A DNA stretch of 64,000 bases from Neobacillus soli NBRC 102451. GTDB taxonomy: Bacteria > Bacillota > Bacilli > Bacillales > Cytobacillaceae. Made by a program: the position numbers and the translations under genes. A model generated the notes under the pieces. The model was not told where the DNA came from. It did no database searches and saw nothing but the letters and a program-made list of their open reading frames with translations. This document shows positions 1-9,935 of the stretch, in pieces (position 1 is the stretch's first letter; each line of letters begins with the position of its first letter). The stretch lies in NCBI RefSeq assembly GCF_001591665.1, contig NZ_BCVI01000058.1, forward strand, positions 1 to 64,000, in the 5' to 3' direction.

Positions 1-589
1 TTTTAACCGCAAGTTCAGTAGCAACGGTACTCGGAGTTAATGCTGTAACGCGGATGTTATTCCTTCGGACTTCTTGTGCTAATGATTCCGTTAAGCCGAT
101 TACTCCAAATTTAGATGCACTATAGGCACTGGATGTGGCTGCGCCGCTTAACCCATTTGTAGACGAAATGTTAATGATATCACCGCGGTTTTTTTCAATT
201 AATTGAGGAAGAACTGCACGTGTTACATAATAGGGGCCCATTAAGTTAACATCAATGATTCTCTTCCATTCTTTCGGATCCATTTCTAATAGCGTACCAA
301 ATTTCCCAATCCCTGCATTATTGATCAGAATATCAGCGGTGCCCAACTCATCAGTTAATTTTTTAACCGCTTGTTCTACTTCTTCCTGAGATGAAATATC
401 AACGGCCACATAAGCTGCTTTTACTCCTAAACCTTCCACTTCACTTACGACTTCCCTTAAGGCAGTCTCAGTTCTTGCGAGTAAACCAATGTTTACACCT
501 TCATTTGCTAATGCAATTACAACTGCCTTGCCAATACCTCTTCCAGCACCTGTTACAAACGCTACTTTTCCTTTTAATGATTGTGTCAT
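1..589 (-). CDS. SDR-family 3-oxoacyl-ACP reductase-like protein (3' end cut by window)
   Basis: The reverse strand encodes an N-terminal short-chain dehydrogenase beginning [20 protein letters not shown], the TGxxxGIG NAD(P)-binding loop. Further on are NNAG, an SxxxYxxxK catalytic triad (ISSTNG...YSASK) and [11 protein letters not shown]. It resembles B. subtilis YoxD/FabG-type cytosolic reductases, which reduce a 3-oxo group with NAD(P)H. An AGAAGGAG ribosome site lies about 8 bases before the ATG. The last third lies beyond base 1. The substrate is not predictable. It is monocistronic on its 5' side. Confidence 0.9.
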   Translation of the reverse strand, partial: MTQSLKGKVAFVTGAGRGIGKAVVIALANEGVNIGLLARTETALREVVSEVEGLGVKAAYVAVDISSQEEVEQAVKKLTDELGTADILINNAGIGKFGTLLEMDPKEWKRIIDVNLMGPYYVTRAVLPQLIEKNRGDIINISSTNGLSGAATSSAYSASKFGVIGLTESLAQEVRRNNIRVTALTPSTVATELAVK

Positions 590-863
590 GATCAACATCT
601 CCTTCTATTTCTCATTATATTATTGTGGGAAAATTATTCTAACAGTATGCTCACAAAGATAAAAAGAGGAAGACTGCACTAGGCACCAACTTTTTGGATT
701 TATCCAAGGGGCGAAGTCAAGGTTAGTGAAATAAGATTCCAACTTTTTGTAATTACAAATGAAGCGTTAATATTTTTTAACTATTCTGCAAATGGTTTAT
801 AATATAATTGAGCGAGCGTTCAATCATAATTGTTTAATCTCTGAACTTAAGGAGGAATAGCAA
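590..863. promoter_or_regulatory. Divergent intergenic region with promoter and TetR-like dyad
   Basis: A sigma-A-like promoter reads rightward: TTTAAC near 776-781, 16-bp spacer, perfect TATAAT at 798-803. Just downstream (807-824) is the dyad ATTGA-GCGaGCg-TTCAAT, the shape of operators bound by TetR-type fatty-acid/CoA repressors (inference). Half of the dispersed hairpin repeat (GGCACCAACTTTT) lies near 683-696. No gene is visible here. Confidence 0.5.
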
Positions 864-1847
864 ATGGAAAAAAACAGTATTATTTTCTTTGAAAGAAAAT
901 TTCCAAGTGCAAATATGATCCTAATTAAAGATCAGCTCCCGATTCTTATTGATACTGGTTTTGGGAGTGATGTGAAAGATACAGAGCAACTAATTAAAGA
1001 TGAAGGTGTTTCACCAGAAGAATTACACCTTATTGTAAACACGCACTATCATAGTGACCATGTAGGAGGCAATTTTCATTTTCAAAAAAATTATGGTGTA
1101 ACGATTGCTGCTCATAAATGGGATGCCAATTTAATTAATTCCTGTGACCCCGAAGCCTGTAGTGCAGAATGGTTAGATCAGCCTGTAGAACCCTATCGAG
1201 TCAATACAAAGCTCTCAGATAACGATGAGATTAATACAGAAAGTAGAACCTTAAAAGTCTTGCACACACCAGGACATACGTTAGGGCATATTTCTTTATA
1301 TGAACCTGAAGGGGAGGTATTAATTTGCGGGGATCTCTTTCACAAAAATGATATCGGATGGTTGAATATCTTTCGTGAGGGTGTGGCATCTATCCAGCGG
1401 TCGATAGAAAGTTTGGATCGGTTGTCGAAGCTACGGATTGGGCGGGCATATTCTGGCCATGGACCTCAAATTGAGAATCCCCTGGCTGCCATTGATGCAG
1501 CCAGGGAAAGGTTTGAAAAGTGGCTCAAGATGCCGGAAAAAGTTTCATGGCATGCCTGTAAGAGGATTTTTTCATTCACATTAATCATAAAAAACGGATT
1601 GGCAAAAGAAGAAATCGATAACTACCTATTAAAGTGTGGTTGGTTCCAAGATTTTGCACGCTACTCTTTCCAGCTTCAGCCAGAAGAATTTATTCAAATC
1701 CTGCTCAATGAAATGATTCGTTCCGGAGCAGCAAGCTGGCATAATAATTATTTAATCGCCACCATCCCCTACCAAGCACCACAAATGAAATGTATGAATA
1801 AGAACATAAAGCCGCATGATTGGAAACCTCAAGATTTTCTCTCATAA
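864..1847 (+). CDS. MBL-fold metallo-hydrolase
   Basis: A 327-residue metallo-beta-lactamase-fold protein. The metal motif HYHSDH is at residues 61-66. Further ligands are His137 in HTPGH, Asp157 in ICGD and His199 in YSGHG, so both metal sites look complete. The C-terminal ~100 residues form a helical extension like that of glyoxalase-II/RNase Z-type hydrolases with a winged-helix tail. It starts after AAGGAGGAATAG. It should be a cytosolic hydrolase, perhaps a thioesterase or lactonase. The promoter carries a TetR-like dyad (807-824), which fits inducible expression. The substrate is unknown. Confidence 0.9.
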   Translation: MEKNSIIFFERKFPSANMILIKDQLPILIDTGFGSDVKDTEQLIKDEGVSPEELHLIVNTHYHSDHVGGNFHFQKNYGVTIAAHKWDANLINSCDPEACSAEWLDQPVEPYRVNTKLSDNDEINTESRTLKVLHTPGHTLGHISLYEPEGEVLICGDLFHKNDIGWLNIFREGVASIQRSIESLDRLSKLRIGRAYSGHGPQIENPLAAIDAARERFEKWLKMPEKVSWHACKRIFSFTLIIKNGLAKEEIDNYLLKCGWFQDFARYSFQLQPEEFIQILLNEMIRSGAASWHNNYLIATIPYQAPQMKCMNKNIKPHDWKPQDFLS

Positions 1848-1994
1848 ATTAAAAGGTATGTGGGCTATATCTAATTCTGCAATAATATACTATAGCCATT
1901 TTAATTTAATGCGTATATGGAACAACAACATTTGAATATATTTCACATATAAATTGAGGAGAGTTTTAATTTAATAGTATAGGGGGAAATAACG

Positions 1995-2372
1995 ATGTCT
2001 TTAAAAGTAGACGATATTATTACATTTGAACGGACTTTCACAATGGAAGATGTTGAATTGTTTACTAAGGTTTCAGGTGATGAAGGCACTCACCATACTA
2101 CTCCTGATGATCAGGGAAGACTTGTCATACAAGGGCTGCTGACAGCTACATTACCTACAAAAGTTGGTGGAGATAACAATGTATTGGCTCGTACAATGAA
2201 TTTTGAGTTTTTGAGACCCGTTTTTACAGGAGATACAATTATATGTGAAGTAACAATTGAGAAATATGAAAAGCAAGATAATAATAGAATTTCTATTGTG
2301 GCAGCTTTCCTATGTACAAATCAGAATGAGAAACAAGTATTGAGAGGAAATTTTGCGGGAGTAATATTATAA
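1995..2372 (+). CDS. MaoC-like hotdog dehydratase
   Basis: A 125-residue single hotdog domain of the MaoC/(R)-enoyl-CoA hydratase family. Ser27-Gly-Asp29 and His33/His34 match the catalytic Asp/His hydratase motif (SGDxxxxH). Later come the IQGLLTA helix segment and FLRPVFTGDTI. It probably hydrates or dehydrates an acyl thioester in the cytosol. The start follows AGGGGGAAATAACG. It reads the same way as the MBL gene but 147 bp away, so co-transcription is possible. The acyl substrate is unknown. Confidence 0.85.
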   Translation: MSLKVDDIITFERTFTMEDVELFTKVSGDEGTHHTTPDDQGRLVIQGLLTATLPTKVGGDNNVLARTMNFEFLRPVFTGDTIICEVTIEKYEKQDNNRISIVAAFLCTNQNEKQVLRGNFAGVIL

Positions 2373-2469
2373 CTATTCTTCTTCAACTAGACAGGGAATT
2401 TCACATAATAAGGAAGGGGGTACCTGACCCCCGCTATGCTACTTAGATATACCTGCGCATTTTAAGCTA

Positions 2470-2512
2470 AAACATCGAAGCATTGAAGTAGATCCCCTCT
2501 ACTTCGATGTTT
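2470..2512. terminator. Hairpin between convergent genes
   Basis: Arms AAACATCGAAG (2470-2480) and CTTCGATGTTT (2502-2512) pair fully. An alternative inner pair GAAGTAG/CTACTTC overlaps. It lies between the ends of the MaoC gene and the convergent GNAT gene. No long T-run follows, so it may be a weak bidirectional terminator. Confidence 0.45.
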
Positions 2513-2577
2513 CAGTGGGTTTTGAGTCAAAACATTGATATAAAGTTCTCTATAGAAAAACAAATTGTCCTCAAATC

Positions 2578-3123
2578 CTATCCATTAATCCTTCCCATCA
2601 AAATAGTATTATAATAATTCCCGTCAGATAGAATTTTGTCCTTTTTTAGAATGCCTTCGACTTCAAAGCCATATTTTTGATAAAGCTTGATCGCTTTGTC
2701 ATTGGTTTCTAGAACATTCAAGGTTATTTTCTTTATGCCATTTGCGTCTGCCCAGTGAATGGATTCTTTTAATAGGTTTTGCCCTATTCCATGGCCCCAG
2801 AACTCTTTTAATACGCAGACCCCAAATTCGACTTTATGAGAAGTCCTTTTCAAATTGTTCCCTTCACATCTTGAAAAACCTACAATTCTATCATTTACCT
2901 CAGCAACCAAAAATAGATGATTCATCTTTTCTGTATCGTCTTGTATGATCGCCTTAAAACCCGCTTCATCTATGTACGCCTCGCCTTTTTCCCTATCCAT
3001 GTTTTCTGTTTCGCCATCTATCTGCACTCGTACTTCAGACAAGTTTTGCGCATCTTCTTCTAGAGCGTACCTGATAATATATTGTAAATTATGAATGAAA
3101 AATTCTTTTTGAATAATCTTCAT
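2578..3123 (-). CDS. GNAT-family N-acetyltransferase
   Basis: A 181-residue GNAT protein. The acetyl-CoA-binding motif is at about residues 100-118: VCVLKEFWGHGIGQNLL carries the Q/RxxGxG-type loop WGHGIG. It is followed by ITLNVLETNDKAIKLYQKYG, the usual motif-B ending. It transfers an acetyl group from acetyl-CoA to an unknown amine. The ATG has an upstream GGAGTGAGATG. It is convergent with the MaoC gene. Confidence 0.9.
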   Translation of the reverse strand: MKIIQKEFFIHNLQYIIRYALEEDAQNLSEVRVQIDGETENMDREKGEAYIDEAGFKAIIQDDTEKMNHLFLVAEVNDRIVGFSRCEGNNLKRTSHKVEFGVCVLKEFWGHGIGQNLLKESIHWADANGIKKITLNVLETNDKAIKLYQKYGFEVEGILKKDKILSDGNYYNTILMGRING

Positions 3124-3211
3124 TACATCTCACTCCAATCATCACCTATTTTAATCTATCGTATCGTAAACTGCTCACTCACTAAAGAACATTTAAAAAG
3201 AACAAGTTAAG

Positions 3212-3290
3212 GATTCAATCAAAAGTTTAGTTAAATTCTCCAAACCGATGTTGCCAACGGGTTGGCCGATTCAATCAAACGTTTAATTAG
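3212..3290. repeat. Two copies of GATTCAATCAAA 56 bp apart, one within a dyad
   Basis: GATTCAATCAAA occurs at 3212-3223 and 3268-3279. The second lies in the near-perfect dyad AATcAAACGTTTaATT (3273-3288). They lie upstream of the FAD oxidoreductase promoter and could be operator sites. No regulator gene is adjacent. Confidence 0.4.
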
Positions 3291-3381
3291 TTTTTTGCCC
3301 ATTCATCCAACTCACTCTTCCAACTCTATAACTACTTCTACTAATTCTATTAAAAAAATAATCCCTAAACCAAAAAAATTT

Positions 3382-3390
3382 TGATATAAT
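3382..3390 (+). promoter_or_regulatory. Extended -10 promoter (TGATATAAT)
   Basis: TG-A-TATAAT is a consensus extended -10 with no clear -35. Transcription would begin near 3397. That leaves almost no leader for an ATG at 3403 and favours the ATG at 3433. Confidence 0.55.
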
Positions 3391-3432
3391 GCTAACCATT
3401 ATATGGTTATTGTAAATGGTGGCACATCATCA

Positions 3433-4792
3433 ATGGCAAAAGGATTGCTAGAAAAAGATTTTTTAGGAAAAAAAGCCGTGGTTATTGGCGGCAGTATCTC
3501 CGGTATGCTGGCAGCTCGAGTACTATCCGATTTCTTCGAAGAAGTCATCATCATCGAAAAAGATAAAATGAGCAATCAACATATACCAAGAATAGGAGTC
3601 ACGCAAGGTTCGCACGGCCATGCTCTTTTAAAAAGCGGGGAAGAGATTCTGAATGACCTTTTTCCAGGAATTATAGATGAACTAATCGAAGCTGGTTCCG
3701 TCAAATCCGACTTTGCGGGTGGACTGGCCTGGAATCACCATGGGAGCTGGAAATTGAAATATCATGCAGGCATGTCCATTATCCAGCAAAGCCGCCCATT
3801 CCTAGAATGGCATATCCAGCGCAGGCTCAAGCAAATACCAAATGTAAGCTATATGTATGAAACCAAAGCGAAAAAGCTTCTGGTGAATAATGATCAAACG
3901 CAAATCAATGGAATTGTAATTCAAAAAGAAGGGGAAATGGATTTGGAAATCCAGACTGACCTAGTTGTTGATGCTGCAGGTGCAGGATCGCAAACCTCTA
4001 GCTGGCTGAAGCAATTAGGTTATCAGGCTCCGGCAAAAACAGAAGTGAGGGTCAACCTTTTCTATGCCAGCAGAATTTATCGTTCCCTTTCCTCGAAAAA
4101 TAAAGATTGGAGTAATTTATTGGTATATCCCAATCCCCCTTCACAAAACAGGGGCGGCAGCATTTCCCCCATTGAAAATAAGCGCTGGATGGTCACGTTA
4201 CTTGGGTATGGGGTTGATTCGCCTCCAAACAGCGGGGAAGAATTTTTAGCTTATACAAAATGCTTGGGAAAGCCAGATATCTATGAGGCCATCGAAGAAG
4301 GGCAGCCTGAGACGGATGTTACAGTCTACCGCTTTCCCGCATTGCGGCGTTTTCATTATGAAAAATTGTCTCCTTTTCCTGATCGTCTCATTGTCATGGG
4401 CGATGCTTTTTGCAGAATGGATCCAGTCTTTGGCCAAGGTATGAGTATCTCTGCCTTAGAGGCCATTGCATTGAAGAAGGAACTTCAAAGAGCAGTGCAT
4501 AAAAACGGGCTAGCTCAAATCTCCATCCATACCCATCGGAGTTTCAGCAAAATTATTGATATTCCTTGGTTAGTCGCCCTAACGGAAGACTTCCGCTTCA
4601 CTCAAACGGTTGGAAAAAAAACCATTTGGACTGCCGTTTCTGATGTGGTATGTAAAAAAGGTCATTTTAGCCTGCGAAACGAATGAAGCTGTATACGAAA
4701 AACTAATCAATGTTCTTCAATTAAAAGCGCACCCAATCACACTGTTTTCACCTGCAACATTAAAAAGTGTCCTTTTTCAGTTAAGGAGTTGA
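3433..4792 (+). pseudogene. FAD-dependent oxidoreductase, broken by one extra A in an A8 run
   Basis: The N-terminus carries a Rossmann dinucleotide motif (VVIGGSISGMLAAR) and an acidic strand end (IIIEKD). Near residue 330 is the second FAD motif, RLIVMGDAFCRMDP with FGQGMS. This fits the flavin monooxygenase/epoxidase-reductase superfamily. The first frame stops at 4686 after KKTIWTAVSD. From the eight-A run at 4614-4621 the next frame continues sensibly (KKPFGLPFLMWYVKK, then VYEKLINVLQLKAHP) to 4792. Removing one A joins the frames into about 450 residues. I place the start at 3433 (GGTGG upstream, and promoter position); 3403 is the alternative. It is either a sequencing indel, a phase-variable tract or a young pseudogene. 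Confidence 0.75.
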
Positions 4793-4800
4793 ACAAAAAA

Positions 4801-4850
4801 GGTGCCTATCCCCCAGAATGTTAAAGCATTAGTGCATCGGGGGATGCCTT
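4801..4850. repeat. Copy of the ~50-bp hairpin repeat
   Basis: Arms GGTGCCTATCCCCC and GGGGGATGCC flank a TTAAAGCATT core. It is one of about nine related copies in the window. It runs straight into the 21-bp repeat array. Confidence 0.7.
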
Positions 4851-4953
4851 CAATGGGCGAATATTCACGTTCAATGGGCGAATTATGACTTCCAATGGGC
4901 GAATTTTTAGGTTCAATGAGCGAATTATTGAGTTTAATGGGCGAATCCCAAAA
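4849..4953. repeat. Five tandem 21-bp units with TTCAATGGGCGAAT core
   Basis: Units begin at 4849, 4870, 4891, 4912 and 4933, exactly 21 bp apart. Each has a conserved half (T(T/C)(C/T)AATG(G/A)GCGAAT) and a variable half. The period is two helical turns. On the reverse strand the array reads as NSPI-type heptapeptides, but that frame lacks a credible start. Confidence 0.85.
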
Positions 4954-5084
4954 TAGCATCCATCTTTTAAAAATCGGACGTAAAAAAAATCGCCCGATTC
5001 CTGGATCAGTACCGTTATTCATTCAGCTGATCGGTCACAATCAGGTTGGAATTGTTACCACCCTCCTATGCTTAACATCTTTCT

Positions 5085-5189
5085 TTAAGCAAGATATTTT
5101 TCTTTAAATATCGTACTTAATTCACTCCATACATCAAATGTATTTCCATTTAAGTCATAAAAGACAAAGTTCCTTCCAGCGTGTCCCCA
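5085..5189 (-). pseudogene. 3' remnant of a VOC/glyoxalase-family gene
   Basis: The reverse strand reads WGHAGRNFVFYDLNGNTFDV then WSELS and stops at 5085. This matches the C-terminal end of VOC-superfamily proteins (HAGRNFVFYDPDGN...FDVWSEL style). Everything upstream is missing. The fragment ends within a few bases of a hairpin repeat beginning at 5197, suggesting the repeat marks the breakpoint. Confidence 0.7.
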
Positions 5190-5196
5190 ATAAAAA

Positions 5197-5248
5197 GGTT
5201 CCTGTCCCCCAGTATATTAAAGCATTACCGCATCGGGGGACAGGCACC
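5197..5248. repeat. Copy of the hairpin repeat, near-complete
   Basis: GGTTCCTGTCCCCC at 5197 pairs with GGGGGACAGGCACC ending at 5248, around a TATTAAAGCATTACCGCAT loop. It is the best-preserved copy in the window. Confidence 0.75.
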
Positions 5249-5290
5249 AATATTGATTAATGTCGATTTTATTACGTTTGTGCGATAAAA

Positions 5291-5326
5291 GAGCCAGGAA
5301 CGCTTATGAATGTTCCTGGCTGGCTC
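5291..5326. terminator. Terminator hairpin downstream of the ABC transporter
   Basis: AGCCAGGAAC and GTTCCTGGCT pair at about 5292-5321. On the minus strand the following bases include TTTTAT. It would end the leftward ABC transporter transcript. Confidence 0.6.
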
Positions 5327-5376
5327 TGTATATCTATTCTCATATCAAAGATCCGAATTAACGTCTATTTACATAA

Positions 5377-7344
5377 TTATTCATAACGAAGAGATTCCAT
5401 CGGATCAAGTTTGGCTGCTTTTGAAGAAGGCAGCAAGCCTGCAATCACACTAATCAAGGTACTAACGCCAATACCAAATACCATGTAACCAGGTGTGAGT
5501 TGAACCAATTCAGTACCAAAGGTATTTACTAACAGGTTGTTCAAACCAAGGCTGATACCCCATGCCGCCGCAACAGCAATGACTCCGCTCAACAAGCCCA
5601 AAAGCGCTGACTCTGAGAAGAAAATACGACGAATATCTTTCTTTCTTGCACCAATCGACCGTAATATCCCGATTTCTCTTGTTCGTTCCACAACGCTAAT
5701 ATAAAGAACCACTAAAATCATAATGCCCGATACTAGTAGTGAAATGCCGGCTATCCCTGATAATAGGTAAGTGGCCATATCCACATAGGTTGTCACCTGT
5801 TTCATGATACTGGCCGTCGGCGAACTGATGAATCCCGCTTTGTCGACGGCTTTTTTAATACTCTCGACTTGATCTTGATTGTTCGCATACGCATTGATCT
5901 GGGTAGGGAGTAAGGTTAAATTTTGGCTGCTATAGGCATTTTCAAGTGTTGAATAGGAAACGTAGGCATTCGCATCATTCATCGGCCCCGTATTTCCTTG
6001 ATCGTACACACCCGATACAACCAATTCTGCTTTAACCGTGACAGGCTGATTTTGTTCATCCATTTGATTAATAAACAGGCTGATTGTTTCACCTACAAGG
6101 GACTTATATGTTTTGTCACTGCTCAAGCTTTTTGCAAAAGATGTCGTCAGCAGCACTTCATTGTCAGAGGGCAAACTACCTTTTTCAATATTTTTATCCT
6201 TGATTGAATCTGTTACCGTTCCAAGGACTTGAAGATCTTTGTTCGACTCATGATAGACAACATTACTCTTTCCCTTGATTGTAATGACCTTTTCGACGTG
6301 GTCAACGTTATTAATGCCACTGATTTTGTTGATATCCTTTTCCGTAAAAGGTTCTCCGCCTCTTTGCCGATTAGGGAGTCGGCCTGCCTGCTGCCCTTTC
6401 ACCGCTTCGGGCGATTTTACTACATCAACAAGAAGCGGATTCAAGGTGGAATTAATTTCATTATTCATATAGGTTTTTACACCGTTTCCTAATGACAACA
6501 TTAAAAGGACGCTCACGATCCCTATCGAACCTCCTATGGCCACTAGAAGGTTTCTCTTCGATTGTAATCGCATATTTTTGATGGCCAGCTTAAAGGAAGC
6601 CTTTAAGCTTAAACTTTTCCCCTTTGTCTCGTTTGTTTCTTTCACTGCCATGTATCGCTCTTTTAATCGTTGATCTTCAATAATAGAGCCATCTTCCACC
6701 GATACAATCCGGCTTCCAAAATCCGCTACTCTTTGTGAGTGTGTTACGGTAATAACAAGAACCCCTTTTTTCGCAATGGAATCAAGCAGTTCAAGTATTT
6801 GTTCACTCGTATCCCTGTCTAATGAACCGGTTGGTTCATCGGCGAGAATAATGTCAGGGTCATTGGATAAGGCCCGAGCAATCGCGACACGCTGTTTTTG
6901 GCCGCCTGAAAGTTGATTTGGTTTTTTCTGCATGTGATCTACTAAGCCAACTTCTGTTAAAATTCCCTTGGCGCGCTGCATTCGTTCTTGTTTATTTGTA
7001 TCCGTCATTTGCATTGCCATCATCACATTTTCGAGGACAGAAAGATGAGGAATTAAGTTAAAGCTTTGAAAAATGAAGCCAATTTTATCCTTCCTATACG
7101 CATCAACTTCCTTTTCTTTCATCGATCTCAGCGTCTTGCCTTGGATCATCACGTCTCCCTCATAATCAGAGTCCATCCCACCGATAATATTCATTAAGGT
7201 GGACTTCCCCGAACCTGATTCACCTAGAATGGAAACAAATTCACCACTTTCAAATTTTATGTTCACATTCCGGAGAACAGGCACCTTTTCTTTTCCAGCA
7301 AGTTTATATGATTTACTTACCTGTTTGATTTCTAATAATGTCAT
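5377..7344 (-). CDS. MacB-type ABC transporter, fused ATPase and FtsX-like permease
   Basis: About 655 residues. The N-terminal ATPase has Walker [10 protein letters not shown] (~41-49), signature LSGGQKQR (~145-152) and Walker [13 protein letters not shown] (~165-176). A membrane segment follows near residue 260, then a ~240-residue extracytoplasmic domain and three C-terminal membrane helices with the FtsX motif [19 protein letters not shown]. This is the MacB/LolCDE-like class, which moves peptides or envelope substrates by mechanotransmission. I start at ATG 7344, which has GGAGG 6 bases upstream, not at TTG 7356. It is divergent from a sensor kinase/regulator pair that probably controls it, as in antimicrobial-peptide detoxification modules. 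Confidence 0.93.
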   Translation of the reverse strand: MTLLEIKQVSKSYKLAGKEKVPVLRNVNIKFESGEFVSILGESGSGKSTLMNIIGGMDSDYEGDVMIQGKTLRSMKEKEVDAYRKDKIGFIFQSFNLIPHLSVLENVMMAMQMTDTNKQERMQRAKGILTEVGLVDHMQKKPNQLSGGQKQRVAIARALSNDPDIILADEPTGSLDRDTSEQILELLDSIAKKGVLVITVTHSQRVADFGSRIVSVEDGSIIEDQRLKERYMAVKETNETKGKSLSLKASFKLAIKNMRLQSKRNLLVAIGGSIGIVSVLLMLSLGNGVKTYMNNEINSTLNPLLVDVVKSPEAVKGQQAGRLPNRQRGGEPFTEKDINKISGINNVDHVEKVITIKGKSNVVYHESNKDLQVLGTVTDSIKDKNIEKGSLPSDNEVLLTTSFAKSLSSDKTYKSLVGETISLFINQMDEQNQPVTVKAELVVSGVYDQGNTGPMNDANAYVSYSTLENAYSSQNLTLLPTQINAYANNQDQVESIKKAVDKAGFISSPTASIMKQVTTYVDMATYLLSGIAGISLLVSGIMILVVLYISVVERTREIGILRSIGARKKDIRRIFFSESALLGLLSGVIAVAAAWGISLGLNNLLVNTFGTELVQLTPGYMVFGIGVSTLISVIAGLLPSSKAAKLDPMESLRYE

Positions 7345-7724
7345 GATGTCCTCCAATTGAATTTTTCTCTCAACTTTTGTGGAAAAAAGTATGATTCTTG
7401 TATTTTAGCTTTCTATGAAAAATTTCCACCTTGTATTTCTTATTGTTCTTCGCTATTGTAACCTTGTTCGATAAACAGACTGTAAATCAAAGTTAAACAG
7501 ATCTTAAACTGTTTCATAAAAAAGAATAAAACGCTGCAGGTCTTCATTTTTTAGTTGGGATTTTTAGAATGGAAAATGAGGATATATTAGGGTTCCGTTT
7601 GGGATGGATTTAAATAGCAGAAAAGTTCAGTTTATAAACAGTTTATATTTATTTTTACTTCTATCAATAAATTAAGGTTAGAATGTTAAGAGCGAATAAA
7701 ATTGAAGTAGTGGAGGTGGATAGG
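7345..7724. promoter_or_regulatory. Divergent control region of ABC transporter and two-component system
   Basis: This 380-bp AT-rich region lies between the leftward transporter and the rightward kinase. It must hold both promoters and presumably the regulator's sites. I could not identify a clear direct-repeat operator by eye. Confidence 0.4.
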
Positions 7725-9176
7725 GTGACGATAAAAAAAAGGCTGTTGGTTTCAAACATCCTCATGTTAATTATCCCTGCCTTCTTAAGCTTAATAGCCG
7801 CTCTTGTTCTTTTTCTAGTCTTTACAGGAACGAACATTAATCGAGCACATAATAATAGTGAGTTATTTTCTACATTAATAAAAAAGACCAATCAAACCTT
7901 TAACAGTTGGTCAAGCCATACCAATATCCAAACCATTAAGACAGAAATGGATATCTTTAATCAAAAATACAATGATAAAAGAATCTCGCTTTTACTATAT
8001 GAGAATAATCAACTCAGCTATCCATCGCAATCGAATGTGGAAACTGGAATGAACCAAATTGTCCAGGCTTTACTGGATGATCAGACGACTCACACCGTGA
8101 TTGTCGATCATTATGCTTTTTATAGTAAAAAAATAAACCATTATACCGCGGTATTAGCTTTTTCCGACTATAGGGGGATTGACGTAAATAATGGACAATA
8201 TCGAACGACGTTTATAAAATGGGGACTTATGTTATTTGTTTTAATCACCATCATCGTATCGCTGACCAATTATTTACTGACTAAATTTATCCTGAAACGG
8301 ATTGTGACACCCTTGGAAATCCTTAATTACGGAGTCCATCAAATTCAGTTGGGAAATTTGGATTACCGGATTGAATATTCGGGAGAGGACGAGTTTTCAT
8401 CCGTATGCAGTGATTTTAATCTTATGGCGGAGAAACTGCGAGAATCTGTTGCAGTAAGAAAAAAAGATGAAACAAGCAGGAAAGAATTAGTTGCGGGGAT
8501 TTCGCATGATTTACGAACCCCGTTAACCTCCATCAAAGCTTTTGTAGAAGGGCTTCTCGATGGCATCGCCACTACACCAACGATACAAAAAAACTATCTT
8601 GAAACTATAAAAACTAAATCAGAAGAAATTGATCAAATTGTAGATAAGTTATTTTTATTCTCTAAGTTGGATATCGGCGAATTCCCTTTTTATCCTGAAA
8701 AGCTTCCGATTGGGACTGAACTAGAAACGCTGGTCAAATCGATGTCAGCGGAATATCGAAGTAAAGGACTTACTCTAAAAATCGTCCAGAATGTAAAGCA
8801 GATTACTATCCAAGTGGATCCCGTCCAGTTTCGTAATGCGCTCATTAATATTTTTGAAAATAGCGTTAAATACAAAGCGAAAGACACAGGTATATTAGAA
8901 ATTGCCAGTTTTGTACGTGGGGAGGAAGTCTGGATTACCCTGACAGACGATGGTCCCGGAGTTCCAGAAGAAGCGCTCCCTAAGCTTTTCAATATATTTT
9001 ATCGCAGTGATCCTTCCCGAAATAATCCGAGTAAGGGCAGCGGTTTAGGACTGGCGATTACTAAGAAAATTTTGGAAAGGTTTGACGGAAAAATCTGGGC
9101 GGAAAATGTTCCAGAAGGCGGGTTAAGCATCGTGATTACGATACCAATATATGAAAACGGAGGCGGAGGAAGTTGA
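7725..9176 (+). CDS. Membrane sensor histidine kinase
   Basis: 483 residues from a GTG start at 7725, preceded by GGAGGTGGATAGG. A membrane helix at ~10-38 precedes a ~125-residue extracytoplasmic sensor. A second helix (~165-190) leads to a HAMP domain. The HisKA box holds phospho-acceptor His261 (AGISHDLRTPLTS). The HATPase domain has the N box (NIFENSVKYKA) and G boxes (DDGPGVPEEA, GSGLGLAITKK). The gene overlaps the response regulator by 4 bases. Together with the divergent ABC transporter it probably forms an envelope-stress or peptide-sensing module. Confidence 0.93.
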   Translation: MTIKKRLLVSNILMLIIPAFLSLIAALVLFLVFTGTNINRAHNNSELFSTLIKKTNQTFNSWSSHTNIQTIKTEMDIFNQKYNDKRISLLLYENNQLSYPSQSNVETGMNQIVQALLDDQTTHTVIVDHYAFYSKKINHYTAVLAFSDYRGIDVNNGQYRTTFIKWGLMLFVLITIIVSLTNYLLTKFILKRIVTPLEILNYGVHQIQLGNLDYRIEYSGEDEFSSVCSDFNLMAEKLRESVAVRKKDETSRKELVAGISHDLRTPLTSIKAFVEGLLDGIATTPTIQKNYLETIKTKSEEIDQIVDKLFLFSKLDIGEFPFYPEKLPIGTELETLVKSMSAEYRSKGLTLKIVQNVKQITIQVDPVQFRNALINIFENSVKYKAKDTGILEIASFVRGEEVWITLTDDGPGVPEEALPKLFNIFYRSDPSRNNPSKGSGLGLAITKKILERFDGKIWAENVPEGGLSIVITIPIYENGGGGS

Positions 9177-9865
9177 AGAAGATACTGATTATTGAAGATG
9201 ATGACTCCATTGCTTCTATTGAAAGAGATTATTTGGTTGCGAATGGATATAGTGTGGACATTAACAGTGATGGGGAAAGCGGTTTGATAAGTGCATTGAC
9301 AGGAGCGTATGATTTGATTTTGCTTGACGTCATGCTGCCGGGAATGGATGGATTTGAAATTTGCCGCAAGATTCGTGGAGCAATAAACATCCCCATCCTC
9401 ATGGTAACCGCTAAAAAAGAGGAAATTGATAAAATACGGGGCTTAGGGTTGGGGGCAGATGATTATATTGTCAAACCATTTTCGCCCAGTGAGCTAGTGG
9501 CACGTGTCAAATCCCATCTTGCCATGTTTGAACGATTAATGGAAACCAATGTCGAGAATAAGCCACAAGAAATGACCGTTGGTACCATTCGGATTAATCA
9601 AAAAACAAGACGGGTATATGTAAAAGATGTGGAGATTGAGCTTAAAAACAAGGAATATGAGTTGCTGCTTTTTTTAGTCATCAACGCTGATATGGTTTTC
9701 AGCAAGGAAATACTCTATGAACGCATATGGGGTGCTGAATCGTATGGAGATAATGCAACCGTTGCGGTGCATATTAATCGTATTAGAGAGAAAATAGAGG
9801 AAGATCCATCTTCGCCCCAATATATTCAAACGGTTTGGGGTGCAGGTTATCGATTTAAGGTGTAA
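9173..9865 (+). CDS. OmpR/PhoB-family response regulator
   Basis: 230 residues. The receiver domain has acidic pocket Glu8-Asp9-Asp10, phospho-acceptor Asp52 (LLDVMLPGMDG) and the conserved Lys in DDYIVKPF. A C-terminal winged helix carries LLLFLVINADMVFSKE and VHINRIREKIE, ending TVWGAGYRFKV. The TTG start overlaps the kinase stop (TTGA) with GGAGG upstream, so translation is coupled. It is the DNA-binding partner of the preceding kinase, and the transporter is its likely target. Confidence 0.93.
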   Translation: MKKILIIEDDDSIASIERDYLVANGYSVDINSDGESGLISALTGAYDLILLDVMLPGMDGFEICRKIRGAINIPILMVTAKKEEIDKIRGLGLGADDYIVKPFSPSELVARVKSHLAMFERLMETNVENKPQEMTVGTIRINQKTRRVYVKDVEIELKNKEYELLLFLVINADMVFSKEILYERIWGAESYGDNATVAVHINRIREKIEEDPSSPQYIQTVWGAGYRFKV

Positions 9866-9935
9866 TCTGATTTGAATTTTGTAACAGGAAATGAAATTTA
9901 TTCTTGCGAGAAGACAGAGAAACCAATTCAAAAAA

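Noticed and set aside
391..591. Plus-strand open frame rich in Leu and Gln
   Set aside because: It is antisense to the SDR gene, whose motifs and ribosome site are clear.
4849..4953. Possible CRISPR array
   Set aside because: Unit is only 21 bp with a 14-bp core and no cas genes; spacers of about 7 bp are far too short.
4777..5022. Reverse open frame with NSPI heptapeptide repeats
   Set aside because: It is the translation of the 21-bp DNA repeat array and the hairpin repeat; no ribosome site or family.
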